A stretch of DNA of 55,476 bases from an uncultured Alphaproteobacteria bacterium (lineage in GTDB: Bacteria; Pseudomonadota; Alphaproteobacteria; HIMB59; GCA-002718135): contig CACOIH010000007.1 in assembly GCA_902627245.1 (NCBI GenBank), positions 5,001-60,476 of the forward strand, written 5' to 3'. Of this stretch, positions 36,899 to 44,633 are shown one piece after another. Every line of letters starts with the position of its first letter. Position 1 is the stretch's first letter. The notes beneath the pieces were generated by a model, which was not told the DNA's origin, did no database searches, and saw only the letters and a program-made list of their open reading frames with translations. A program made the position numbers and the translations under genes.

Positions 36899-37713
36899 AG
36901 AGATTAATTTTTACTTTACTATATTGTGATGGATATTTTGTGCTAAGTAGAAATTTTAGACTTCAAAAAGTTGGAAACATTGATTGGTTATTTTCTAACT
37001 ATAAATTTAATCTAGTTAGTAGGTCATTAGATGAAATAATGATAATAGATATTTCAAGAAAAAATAGAAATACTATTAATTTTACAAATGCAATTAAAGA
37101 AATAGCCAAAAAATGTTTTGTACCTATTACTGTAGGCGGAGGTATATCAAATATGGAGATTGCAAAAATTTATATGAATAGTGGCGCTGATAAATTACTA
37201 GTTAATACAGTTATATATAAAAATATTGATTTAATAAAAGAGCTTGTAGATACATATGGTAAACAATGTATTTTAGGGTGTGTTGATTTTCGACTAAGAA
37301 ATAAACATATGTCAAATGAATTAGAAATCTATGTTAACAATGGACAGGAAATTATTAATATAGAATTTTATAAATGGTTAAGTTATTTAGAAAAAAATAA
37401 TATAGGTGAAATAGTGCTACAAAGTATTGATAATGATGGAACAGGTATTGGTTTATTTAAAAATTTAGATCAAAAATTTTTATCTAAAATTTCTGTACCA
37501 TTAATTTTTATGGGAGGTATTGGAAACTACGAGCAAATTTATGAGGGATTTAACAAAAACTACATAAATGCAGTTTCTACAGCAAATATATTAAATTTTA
37601 TTGGTGATTCTTTTTTTAAAAATAGAAATTATTTGATAGAGCAAGGCATTGATCTTCCTAATTGGAATTTTAATGACTTTGATAAACTTGAGAATATTCT
37701 ATATGAGATTTAA
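36895..37713 (+). CDS. hisF: HisF-like ammonia-channel subunit, histidine-synthase Asp lost
   Basis: A 272-residue TIM-barrel protein with HisF hallmarks (RLIFTLLYCDG at the N terminus, PITVGGGISNME, GADKLLVNT, PLIFMGGIGN). In histidine-making HisF the N-terminal strand reads CLDVKDG with a catalytic Asp; here that position is Leu9, while the second conserved Asp (Asp131 in CVDFRLR) is kept. Surface-sugar HisF2 proteins share this loss. It therefore probably channels ammonia but does not cyclise the imidazole. It overlaps HisH by 4 bases. Confidence 0.88.
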   Translation: MKRLIFTLLYCDGYFVLSRNFRLQKVGNIDWLFSNYKFNLVSRSLDEIMIIDISRKNRNTINFTNAIKEIAKKCFVPITVGGGISNMEIAKIYMNSGADKLLVNTVIYKNIDLIKELVDTYGKQCILGCVDFRLRNKHMSNELEIYVNNGQEIINIEFYKWLSYLEKNNIGEIVLQSIDNDGTGIGLFKNLDQKFLSKISVPLIFMGGIGNYEQIYEGFNKNYINAVSTANILNFIGDSFFKNRNYLIEQGIDLPNWNFNDFDKLENILYEI

Positions 37714-38671
37714 AAGAATACTAATTATTGGCTATGGTCAAATAGCTAAAAGACACTCCAAAATATTAAAATCATTAATTAGAAATGTTAAAATAAAGTA
37801 TCTTAGATCTAAAACAAGTAAACAAAAAAAAAATATAATATTTATTTATAATAAAAAAGAAGTTGAAGAATTTAGCCCAGATTTAATTGTAATCGCCAAT
37901 CCTTCATCAATGCATATTAGATCTTCTCTAACATTTTTAAATTTGAAAATACCCTTTTTTATAGAAAAACCAATATCAAATGAATATGAGCTTGCAAAAA
38001 AATTTGTAAATAAATGTAAATTGAATAAAATTAAAATATTTATAGGATATAATTTACTTTATTCTGATTCATTAAATTTAATTAAAAAGACTCTTAAGAA
38101 TAATTTTGGAAAAATTTATTTCATTAGGGTTGATACTGGTTATAATTTAAAATATTGGAGAAAGAATACTAATTATAAAAATACTGTTTCAGCCAATAAA
38201 ATGCTTGGTGGAGGTGTTTTATTAGAATTAAGTCATGAATTAAATTATTTAGAATGGCTTTTTGGAAAAATTGTTAATTTTGATTGCTATTTTACAAAAT
38301 TAAGTGATTTAAATATTAATGTAGAAGATTTTGCTGATATGAGATTATTTTTTAAAAATAACAATCAAAAGGATAAAATTTTTGCTAATGTTTCCCTTGA
38401 TTTTATTAGAAATATTAAAACGAGAAAAATGCATATCTTTGGTGATGTGAAAACAATATTATGGGATGCTACTAAAGGTGAAGTTAAACTTATTTCATTA
38501 AAAAATAATAAAACTAAATTAATAATTTCTAATAAAGAAGATATAAATAATTCTTACATTAATATGTGGAAAAAATGTTTAAATTTATTTGAAAAGTCTA
38601 ACAATTATGAATCTGCTAACAATGCCTTAAAAACATTAAGCATAATTGAGAAAATGAAAAAAAATAAATGA
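37703..38671 (+). CDS. Gfo/Idh/MocA-family oxidoreductase in legionaminic cluster (PtmF-like position)
   Basis: A ~322-residue protein. I place the start at ATG 37703, just before the Rossmann motif ILIIGYGQIAKRH, and not at the more upstream in-frame ATG inside hisF. It has NPSSMHI, the EKP motif in FIEKPIS and a GGGVLLELSHELNYLEWLFG helix of the C-terminal domain. A Gfo/Idh gene between the PtmE-type and CMP-sugar synthetase genes recurs in flagellin/LPS legionaminic clusters. Its reaction there is not certain to me. Confidence 0.82.
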   Translation: MRFKRILIIGYGQIAKRHSKILKSLIRNVKIKYLRSKTSKQKKNIIFIYNKKEVEEFSPDLIVIANPSSMHIRSSLTFLNLKIPFFIEKPISNEYELAKKFVNKCKLNKIKIFIGYNLLYSDSLNLIKKTLKNNFGKIYFIRVDTGYNLKYWRKNTNYKNTVSANKMLGGGVLLELSHELNYLEWLFGKIVNFDCYFTKLSDLNINVEDFADMRLFFKNNNQKDKIFANVSLDFIRNIKTRKMHIFGDVKTILWDATKGEVKLISLKNNKTKLIISNKEDINNSYINMWKKCLNLFEKSNNYESANNALKTLSIIEKMKKNK

Positions 38672-39351
38672 ATTTTTTTGTTTTAATTTGTGCAAGAGGA
38701 GGCTCCAAAGGTATTAAAAATAAAAACTTAAAAAAAATTAATAAAAAATCACTTATTGGCATAAGCATTGATTTAGCAAAAAAAATAAATAATAATCCAA
38801 TAATTGTAGTTTCAACTGATTCTTTAAAAATTCAAAAAGAAGCCTTAAAACATAAAGTAGATATTATAATCAAAAGGCCTAAATATTTATCAACTGATTC
38901 ATCCCCAGAAATTTTAACATGGAAACATGCTATCAATACTCTCAAAAAAAAATATAATCTTAAATTTGATTATTTGATATCATTGCCACCAACCAGTCCA
39001 TTAAGAGATATAAAAGATGTTCATAATTGTATAAATCATTACAATAATAATAAATATGATGGTATTATTACAATTAGTGAATCAAATCGTAATCCTTATT
39101 TTAATATGGTAAAAATCAAAAATAAAAAAGTTAAATTACTGTTTGATAGCAACAAAAAAATATTCAGAAGGCAGGATGCAGTAAAAACTTATGATATTAA
39201 TACAGTAGCTTATATTTTTAGAACCAATTATATTTCTAATTCAAAAAGTTTATTTGATGGCAACATAGGATATACAATTATTCCTAAAGAAAGATCAATA
39301 GATATAGATGAAAATCTTGACTTAAAGATCGCTAGAGTATTAAAAAATTAA
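38668..39351 (+). CDS. legF: CMP-nonulosonic acid synthetase (LegF/NeuA family)
   Basis: A 227-residue cytidylyltransferase with the signature CARGGSKGIKNKNLKKI, STDS, and LPPTSPLRDIKDV, closely following the NeuA/LegF/PtmB pattern. It activates the nonulosonic acid with CTP before glycosyl transfer. It overlaps the Gfo/Idh gene by 4 bases. Substrate preference (legionaminate or amidinated form) cannot be read from the sequence. Confidence 0.92.
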   Translation: MNFFVLICARGGSKGIKNKNLKKINKKSLIGISIDLAKKINNNPIIVVSTDSLKIQKEALKHKVDIIIKRPKYLSTDSSPEILTWKHAINTLKKKYNLKFDYLISLPPTSPLRDIKDVHNCINHYNNNKYDGIITISESNRNPYFNMVKIKNKKVKLLFDSNKKIFRRQDAVKTYDINTVAYIFRTNYISNSKSLFDGNIGYTIIPKERSIDIDENLDLKIARVLKN

Positions 39352-39355
39352 AATT

Positions 39356-40147
39356 ATGACTCTTAGAGATAAATTAAATTTTAAAAATAAAATTATACTA
39401 CTTACAGGAGGGCTTGGGAATTTAGGAAAAGCATTCACTAAAGAATTAATAAATTTAGATGCTAATGTAATAATTTGTGATAATAAAAGTAAGTCTGATT
39501 TTAATATATTTTTAAAAACATTTGAAACTCATTTAAGAAGTAAGATTGATTATATAAAAGTTAATTTATTATCAAAAAAAGATCGAAACTCATTGATAAA
39601 AAAAATTAATAAACTTGATATTTTAATAAATAATGCATCTTTAGTTGGTGACTCAAGATTAAAAGGTTGGAATACTAAATTTCATGATCAATCTATTAGT
39701 TCTTGGTCCAAAGCTTTTGAGATCAATTTAACAGCTACATTTCACTTATGTAGAGATCTAAGCCCTCTTTTAATGAAAAATAAAAAAGGTATCATTATAA
39801 ATATATCATCTATTTATGGATTAATGGCACCAGATATTAGAATATATAAAAATTCAAATATTTTTAACCCTGCAGCGTATTCTGCATCAAAATCAGGATT
39901 AATTAATTTAACAAAATGGCTGGCAGTCAATCTAGCCCCACATATAAGAGTGAATTGTATTTCACCGGGGGGCATAATTAGAAACCAAGATAAATCATTT
40001 ATTAATAAATATAATAATAGAACACCTCTTAATAGAATGGCAACTGAAGAAGATATTGTGGACTCACTTATATTTTTAACTTCAGATATGTCTAGATATA
40101 TTAATGGTCATAACTTAGTTGTAGATGGTGGTTTTAGTATATTTTAA
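39356..40147 (+). CDS. ptmA: Short-chain dehydrogenase, PtmA-like
   Basis: A 263-residue classical SDR with LLTGGLGNLGKAF, LINNASLVGD, NISSIYGLMAPD, AYSASKSGLINLTK (catalytic Tyr/Lys) and the C-terminal YINGHNLVVDGGFS. This SDR type follows the CMP-sugar synthetase in the C. jejuni ptm region, and the order CBS-nucleotidyltransferase, oxidoreductase, CMP synthetase, SDR is retained here. The precise step is not well defined in my knowledge; the symbol reflects family and synteny. Confidence 0.85.
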   Translation: MTLRDKLNFKNKIILLTGGLGNLGKAFTKELINLDANVIICDNKSKSDFNIFLKTFETHLRSKIDYIKVNLLSKKDRNSLIKKINKLDILINNASLVGDSRLKGWNTKFHDQSISSWSKAFEINLTATFHLCRDLSPLLMKNKKGIIINISSIYGLMAPDIRIYKNSNIFNPAAYSASKSGLINLTKWLAVNLAPHIRVNCISPGGIIRNQDKSFINKYNNRTPLNRMATEEDIVDSLIFLTSDMSRYINGHNLVVDGGFSIF

Positions 40148-40153
40148 ATTGAT

Positions 40154-41098
40154 ATGAAAATTTATAGAAAATCAATAAAATCAAATAATTATATAGTTAC
40201 GCTAAATATCGGATCAAAGTATCTAAATGATTGGTCTAAATACTCTCTACCACTCTGGTTAAAATATTGTAAGAAACATGATTTAGGTCTGATAAGTTTT
40301 AATAAAGATTTAATATCTAAACAAAGCAAATACTATAAAAAGAAACAGTGGCAAAAACTTCTAATAGGATATGAGTTACTTAAAGCCGACCTTAATATTA
40401 AAAATATATGTTATTTAGACTCAGATATTCTAATTAATTTTTATTCGCCAAATATTTTTAACTTTCATCATAAAAGTTCAGTCTCATTGGTCTCTCAGTT
40501 CAATAATATTCCCTATGATGATAAATTAACAAGAAAAAAAATCTCAATTTTCAGGAATACATTTTATTCAAAAAAATACCCACTAAATTCAGCTATACAT
40601 ATGAATATATCACAAATTTATAAATATCATAATCTTGAAGTACAAAAAGATTTTTGTTGCACGGGGCTATTTATAATAAATTTAGAAAAATATGCTAATT
40701 TATTTAAGAGTTTCTTTTATAAATATAATCAAAACATATCATCAATTACTGATGGTGGTGAAGAAGCTTATATGAATTATGATATTCATAAAAACTGTAA
40801 AGTTAATTTTATAGATTATCGATTTCAAGCACTATGGGTATTTGAGATGGCTAATTATTATCCACATCTATATAAATACAAAAATATTAAAAATAACTTA
40901 ATTATACAAAGTGTAGAAAATAGCCTAATTAATAATTATTTTTTACATTTCGCTGGATCATGGTATGAATCTAATATGTGGAAAAATTCTAAGATTTTAA
41001 AAAGTACAGATAGTTTAAAAATTATTAAAAATTTAAATAAAATTAATACTATTGAATTCAATTCAAAGCCTGCTGGAGTAATCAAGCCAAACAAATGA
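40154..41098 (+). CDS. Putative GT-A glycosyltransferase with DxD motif (GT8-like)
   Basis: A 314-residue protein with YIVTLNIGSKYLNDWSK at the N terminus, the metal-binding Asp89-Ser-Asp91 in CYLDSDILI, CCTGLFIINLEKY and DGGEEAYMN before the C-terminal third, a layout of GT8-like and other GT-A transferases. No membrane helix is seen. It begins a three-gene set (transferase, sulfotransferase, beta-propeller protein) after the legionaminic genes. Confidence 0.68.
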   Translation: MKIYRKSIKSNNYIVTLNIGSKYLNDWSKYSLPLWLKYCKKHDLGLISFNKDLISKQSKYYKKKQWQKLLIGYELLKADLNIKNICYLDSDILINFYSPNIFNFHHKSSVSLVSQFNNIPYDDKLTRKKISIFRNTFYSKKYPLNSAIHMNISQIYKYHNLEVQKDFCCTGLFIINLEKYANLFKSFFYKYNQNISSITDGGEEAYMNYDIHKNCKVNFIDYRFQALWVFEMANYYPHLYKYKNIKNNLIIQSVENSLINNYFLHFAGSWYESNMWKNSKILKSTDSLKIIKNLNKINTIEFNSKPAGVIKPNK

Positions 41099-41832
41099 AT
41101 AAAAAAATTAATATTAACTTAGTATGTGGTTGTGGCCATACTGGGAGTACTATAATTTCAAGAGTAATAGGCGAGCACTCTAAAATTTATTTTCCAAAAT
41201 ATGAAACAAATACTTTCTTATTATATAATCACTTCCATCATCAAAGATTAGTCAAAAAATTATACAATGAATGTATTAAATCTAAAAAAAAACAAATTTT
41301 AGAAAAAACTAATAGGCATATTTGGCATATTGATTATATAAGAAGAGAGTATAAAAATGTTAAATTTATTTTAACTACCCGAAAATCAAAAGATGTTATA
41401 GCTTCACTCTATAAAAGATATAAAAAAGACAAGAATGCTATTGAAATAGCTATTAGAAAGTATTCTGATGACTCTTTATGTACTATAAGACAAATTGATA
41501 AGAGTGATACACACTTAATAAGATACGAAGATTTTATTAAAAATAAAGAAAAGACCATGAAAGATGTATTTAAATTTTTAAATTTAAAATATGAAAATGA
41601 AATCTTTGATTTTTATAAAAATAAAATTTCTTGGAATAGTCAAACAAAAATTATTAAAACTGATGGAGTTGGTGAATTAAAACATGATTTACTTAGAAAT
41701 TGGCAGGTTAATCAAAAGATATTTAAAAATAAAAAAAAGTGGAAAGAAATAATACCAAAAAAATATTGGAAATTAGTAAATTCATTTCAAGAAAACAAAG
41801 GTAAAAAAATAATGAAAGAACTTGGTTATTAA
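41095..41832 (+). CDS. PAPS-dependent sulfotransferase
   Basis: A 245-residue sulfotransferase. The 5'-phosphosulfate-binding loop is CGCGHTGST (residues 11-19). The 3'-phosphate site is LTTRKSKDVIASLYKR with Arg96 and Ser104. Length is typical of small bacterial carbohydrate sulfotransferases. It suggests a sulfated surface glycan, if the cell makes PAPS; no PAPS synthesis genes are in this window. It overlaps the preceding transferase gene by 4 bases. Confidence 0.85.
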   Translation: MNKKININLVCGCGHTGSTIISRVIGEHSKIYFPKYETNTFLLYNHFHHQRLVKKLYNECIKSKKKQILEKTNRHIWHIDYIRREYKNVKFILTTRKSKDVIASLYKRYKKDKNAIEIAIRKYSDDSLCTIRQIDKSDTHLIRYEDFIKNKEKTMKDVFKFLNLKYENEIFDFYKNKISWNSQTKIIKTDGVGELKHDLLRNWQVNQKIFKNKKKWKEIIPKKYWKLVNSFQENKGKKIMKELGY

Positions 41833-41833
41833 T

Positions 41834-42736
41834 ATGTTTAGAGTCTTAAAAAAAAAAATTATTATTGATCAAGACATAAAAAAAAAAAAAATTAATATCT
41901 GTAATCCAACTTGTATTGAGTTACCAAAATGGTGCACAAATAGATTAGGTAAATATTATTTATATTATGCTGACCATAAAGGAAAATTTATCAAACTTGC
42001 TTGCAGTAATAATCTTTTTGGTAATTGGATAAATGTTAATAAAAAAATTGCTCCAATCGCTGATTTTAAAAATGCAGTAAATCACATTGCATCACCCGAC
42101 ATTTATATAGATAATATAAATAAGAAGATTTATCTTTTTACGCATTCACATTCAAATGAAAAGATAGGTCAATGGACATTTTTATCAGTTTCAAGTGATG
42201 GTATTAATTTCAAACAAATGTCTACCAAATGTCTAGCCCCTTTTTATCTAAGAGTTTTTAAATTTAAAAATTATTTTTATGGAATCTCTAAAGGAGGAAA
42301 TCTGTGGAGGACTAAAAAAATTACTAACAAATTCAAAAACCACCAAAACCTTTTTAATAAAAAATTAAATAAAGAGTTTTTACATAATAAGCCAGGTTCT
42401 ATTAGGCATGTGGGAATTTTAATTAAAAAAAATAAATTATATTGTTTTTATACCAAAATAGGTGACATGCCTGAGAGAATATATTATTCCTGGCTAAGTT
42501 TATCAAATAATTATAAGAAATGGATGCTACAAAAAGAACATGAATTGTTAAGACCTACAAGAGAATTTGAGGGAAAAAAACTTAAACTGAGACCTTCAAA
42601 ACCTGGTAATTCAACTTTATTTGAAAATGCAGTTAGAGATCCCTACTTATTCGAAAATAATAAAAAAATTTATCTTTTCTATTCAGTTAAAGGAGAATTT
42701 GGGTTAGCAATAGCAGAATTAAAATTTTATGGATAA
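41834..42736 (+). CDS. Predicted five-bladed beta-propeller protein, glycoside-hydrolase-like (GH32/43-type fold)
   Basis: A 300-residue protein without signal peptide, with repeated propeller-blade patterns: RLGKYYLYYADHKGKFIKLA, HIASPDIYIDNINKKIYLF, GISKGGNLWRT and NAVRDPYLFENNKKIYLFYS. These resemble GH43/GH32 propellers. A catalytic set cannot be assigned with confidence. I prefer ATG 41834 over TTG 41822. Intracellular location and the neighbouring sulfotransferase suggest it acts on an assembled or precursor glycan. A14 and A11 runs lie near the start and are both in frame. Confidence 0.65.
   Translation: MFRVLKKKIIIDQDIKKKKINICNPTCIELPKWCTNRLGKYYLYYADHKGKFIKLACSNNLFGNWINVNKKIAPIADFKNAVNHIASPDIYIDNINKKIYLFTHSHSNEKIGQWTFLSVSSDGINFKQMSTKCLAPFYLRVFKFKNYFYGISKGGNLWRTKKITNKFKNHQNLFNKKLNKEFLHNKPGSIRHVGILIKKNKLYCFYTKIGDMPERIYYSWLSLSNNYKKWMLQKEHELLRPTREFEGKKLKLRPSKPGNSTLFENAVRDPYLFENNKKIYLFYSVKGEFGLAIAELKFYG
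41848..41891. repeat. Two long poly-A runs (A11 and A14) inside a gene start
   Basis: Positions 41848-41858 are eleven As and 41878-41891 fourteen As, among the longest homopolymers seen in the window. Both encode lysine runs (LKKKI and IKKKKI) and keep the propeller gene in frame. Such tracts are natural slippage sites, so the gene could switch on or off by A-run length change. Confidence 0.85.
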
Positions 42737-43727
42737 TAATTTAAAAATTTTTCTAACTGGAGGCACGGGTTCTTTTGGTAATGCTTTTGTTAAAATGACT
42801 CTTAAAAAATATAAGCCAAGAGAAATTATTATTTTTTCTAGAGATGAAATGAAGCAGTGGGAAATGAAAAATAAATTTAAAAATGAAAAAAGAATTAAAT
42901 TTATAATCGGAGATGTAAGAGATCATGTTTCATTATCAAAGGCAATGAGAGGATCTGATGTAGTTGTTCACGCAGCAGCTACAAAGATTGTTCCTTTGGC
43001 TGAATACAATCCATTTGAATGTATTAAAACAAATATTAATGGCGCAATGAACGTTATTAATGCTTCCATTGAAAATAATATAAAAAAAGTAGTAAGCTTA
43101 TCTACAGATAAAGCATCAAATCCAGTTAATTTATATGGTGCTACCAAATTGGCCGCTGATAAATTATTTATAGCAGGTAACGATTTTAATAATGTAAAAT
43201 CTTCAATATTCTCTATTGTCAGATACGGAAATGTTATGGGCTCAAGAGGATCTGTAATACCATTATTTATTAAACAGTCTAAAAAGAAAGTTATAACCAT
43301 AACAGACAAAGATATGACTAGGTTTATGATTTCATTAGATGAAGCAGTTAAACTAGTTTGGAATGCCTTTTCAGATATGAGTGGAGGAGAAATATACATT
43401 AAAAAAAGTCCATCAATGAAAGTTGTTGATATAGCTCAAAGTATATCAAATGAATCAAAATTAAAAATTATTGGTATTAGACCAGGTGAAAAAAAACATG
43501 AACAAATGATTAGTATTGAAGATGCTCAGTTTACTTATGAATATAAAGATTATTATAAAATTTTGCCTTCTATTCACAACATTAGCAAAGATAAAAAAAG
43601 GATTAAAAATGGCAAATTAGTTAATAAAAATTTTTCATATAATTCTGAAAAAAATAAAGATTGGATGTCGCCACTTCAATTAAAAAAATGGATTAAAAAT
43701 AACGAAGAAATAATTGGCAAATTATAA
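42729..43727 (+). CDS. UDP-GlcNAc 4,6-dehydratase, PseB/CapE/FlaA1-like
   Basis: A 332-residue short FlaA1-type SDR with LTGGTGSFGNAFVKMTL, FSRDEMKQWEM, VVHAAATKIVPLAEYNPFEC and LSTDKASNPVNLYGATKLAAD. These are hallmarks of inverting UDP-GlcNAc 5-epimerase/4,6-dehydratases (PseB, CapE, WbjB). The product would be a 4-keto-6-deoxy-L-arabino sugar. No dedicated PseC or CapG partner is adjacent; the next gene, an RmlD-like reductase, suggests reduction at C4 toward an L-QuiNAc/L-FucNAc-type sugar. Confidence 0.88.
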   Translation: MDNNLKIFLTGGTGSFGNAFVKMTLKKYKPREIIIFSRDEMKQWEMKNKFKNEKRIKFIIGDVRDHVSLSKAMRGSDVVVHAAATKIVPLAEYNPFECIKTNINGAMNVINASIENNIKKVVSLSTDKASNPVNLYGATKLAADKLFIAGNDFNNVKSSIFSIVRYGNVMGSRGSVIPLFIKQSKKKVITITDKDMTRFMISLDEAVKLVWNAFSDMSGGEIYIKKSPSMKVVDIAQSISNESKLKIIGIRPGEKKHEQMISIEDAQFTYEYKDYYKILPSIHNISKDKKRIKNGKLVNKNFSYNSEKNKDWMSPLQLKKWIKNNEEIIGKL

Positions 43728-43733
43728 AATACT

Positions 43734-44633
43734 TTGAAAAAAAATATTTTAATATTTGGTGCTTCAGGTTTACTTGGAAAAAATTGGATAAAATTAAAAA
43801 AAGATCAATTTAACATTAGTGTAGTAATTAATAAAAAAAATATTTCAGATAAAAATATTAATAAATACAAAATAAATTTTAATAAAAAAAATGAAATTAA
43901 AAAAATATTTCATTTGGCTAAACCCGATATTGTAATCAATTTAGTTGCCCTTACAAATTTAGAAAAATGTCAAAAAAATAAAAAATTATCATATAAAACT
44001 AATTATTTAATCCCTTCAATGATAGCTAATCAGTGCAGATATAAAAAAATTAAATTTGTCCATATTTCTACAGATCAAATTTTTTCAAAAAATCATAAAT
44101 TCAAGAGTGAAAAATTTTCCACAGATCCGATTAATCATTATGGGTATACTAAAGCTTTAATAGAAAAATATATAGTTAAAAATTTAAAAAATTATTTAAT
44201 ACTTAGAACTAATTTTTTTGGCATTGGAAGCACATATAGGCAATCGTTTAGTGAATACATAATAAATAATTTAAAACGTAATAAAAAAATAAATTTATAT
44301 GAAGATGTATATTTTAATCCAGTTTTTATTGATAATTTGATAAATTATATACATATGTTAATAAATAAGGATTGTAGAGGTATATTTAATATATCTTCTA
44401 GTGATAGAATATCAAAATATCAGTTTGGTATTTTAATTTGTAGGTCTTTTAGATTAAATAAAGAATTAATTAATCCAATAAAAGTCAATGCTGGTAATAA
44501 TATTATAAAAAGACCAAAAGAAATGTCATTATCTAATAAAAAAATATCTAAATTATTAAATTTAAAAATAGGTATCACAAAAGATCAAATTAATTTTATG
44601 AAAAAAAAACTATTTGTCTCAAATAATGTTTAA
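43734..44633 (+). CDS. RmlD-like dTDP-4-dehydrorhamnose reductase family protein
   Basis: A 299-residue SDR with ILIFGASGLLGKNW, NLVALTNLEKCQ, KFVHISTDQIFSK and NHYGYTKALIE (Tyr-x-x-x-Lys), matching the RmlD_sub_bind family. The start is TTG at 43734. Six bases after the PseB/CapE-like gene, it probably reduces that enzyme's 4-keto product, as WbvR-type reductases do in L-QuiNAc pathways. This pairing is inferred, and no 2-epimerase of the WbjD type was found nearby. Confidence 0.8.
   Translation: MKKNILIFGASGLLGKNWIKLKKDQFNISVVINKKNISDKNINKYKINFNKKNEIKKIFHLAKPDIVINLVALTNLEKCQKNKKLSYKTNYLIPSMIANQCRYKKIKFVHISTDQIFSKNHKFKSEKFSTDPINHYGYTKALIEKYIVKNLKNYLILRTNFFGIGSTYRQSFSEYIINNLKRNKKINLYEDVYFNPVFIDNLINYIHMLINKDCRGIFNISSSDRISKYQFGILICRSFRLNKELINPIKVNAGNNIIKRPKEMSLSNKKISKLLNLKIGITKDQINFMKKKLFVSNNV

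Noticed and set aside
37649-37702. Upstream start for the Gfo/Idh protein
   Set aside because: It adds residues inside hisF with no Rossmann function; ATG 37703 sits right before the glycine motif.
36281-37713. HisH and HisF as part of histidine biosynthesis
   Set aside because: No other his genes are nearby, the HisF catalytic Asp is replaced by Leu9, and both follow a WbpG/PseA-like amidotransferase.
29237-40147. Sialic acid or pseudaminic acid pathway
   Set aside because: LegB/LegC exclude simple sialic acid and a NeuC/LegG-type epimerase replaces the PseG hydrolase; the PtmE-type enzyme favours the GDP-legionaminic route.
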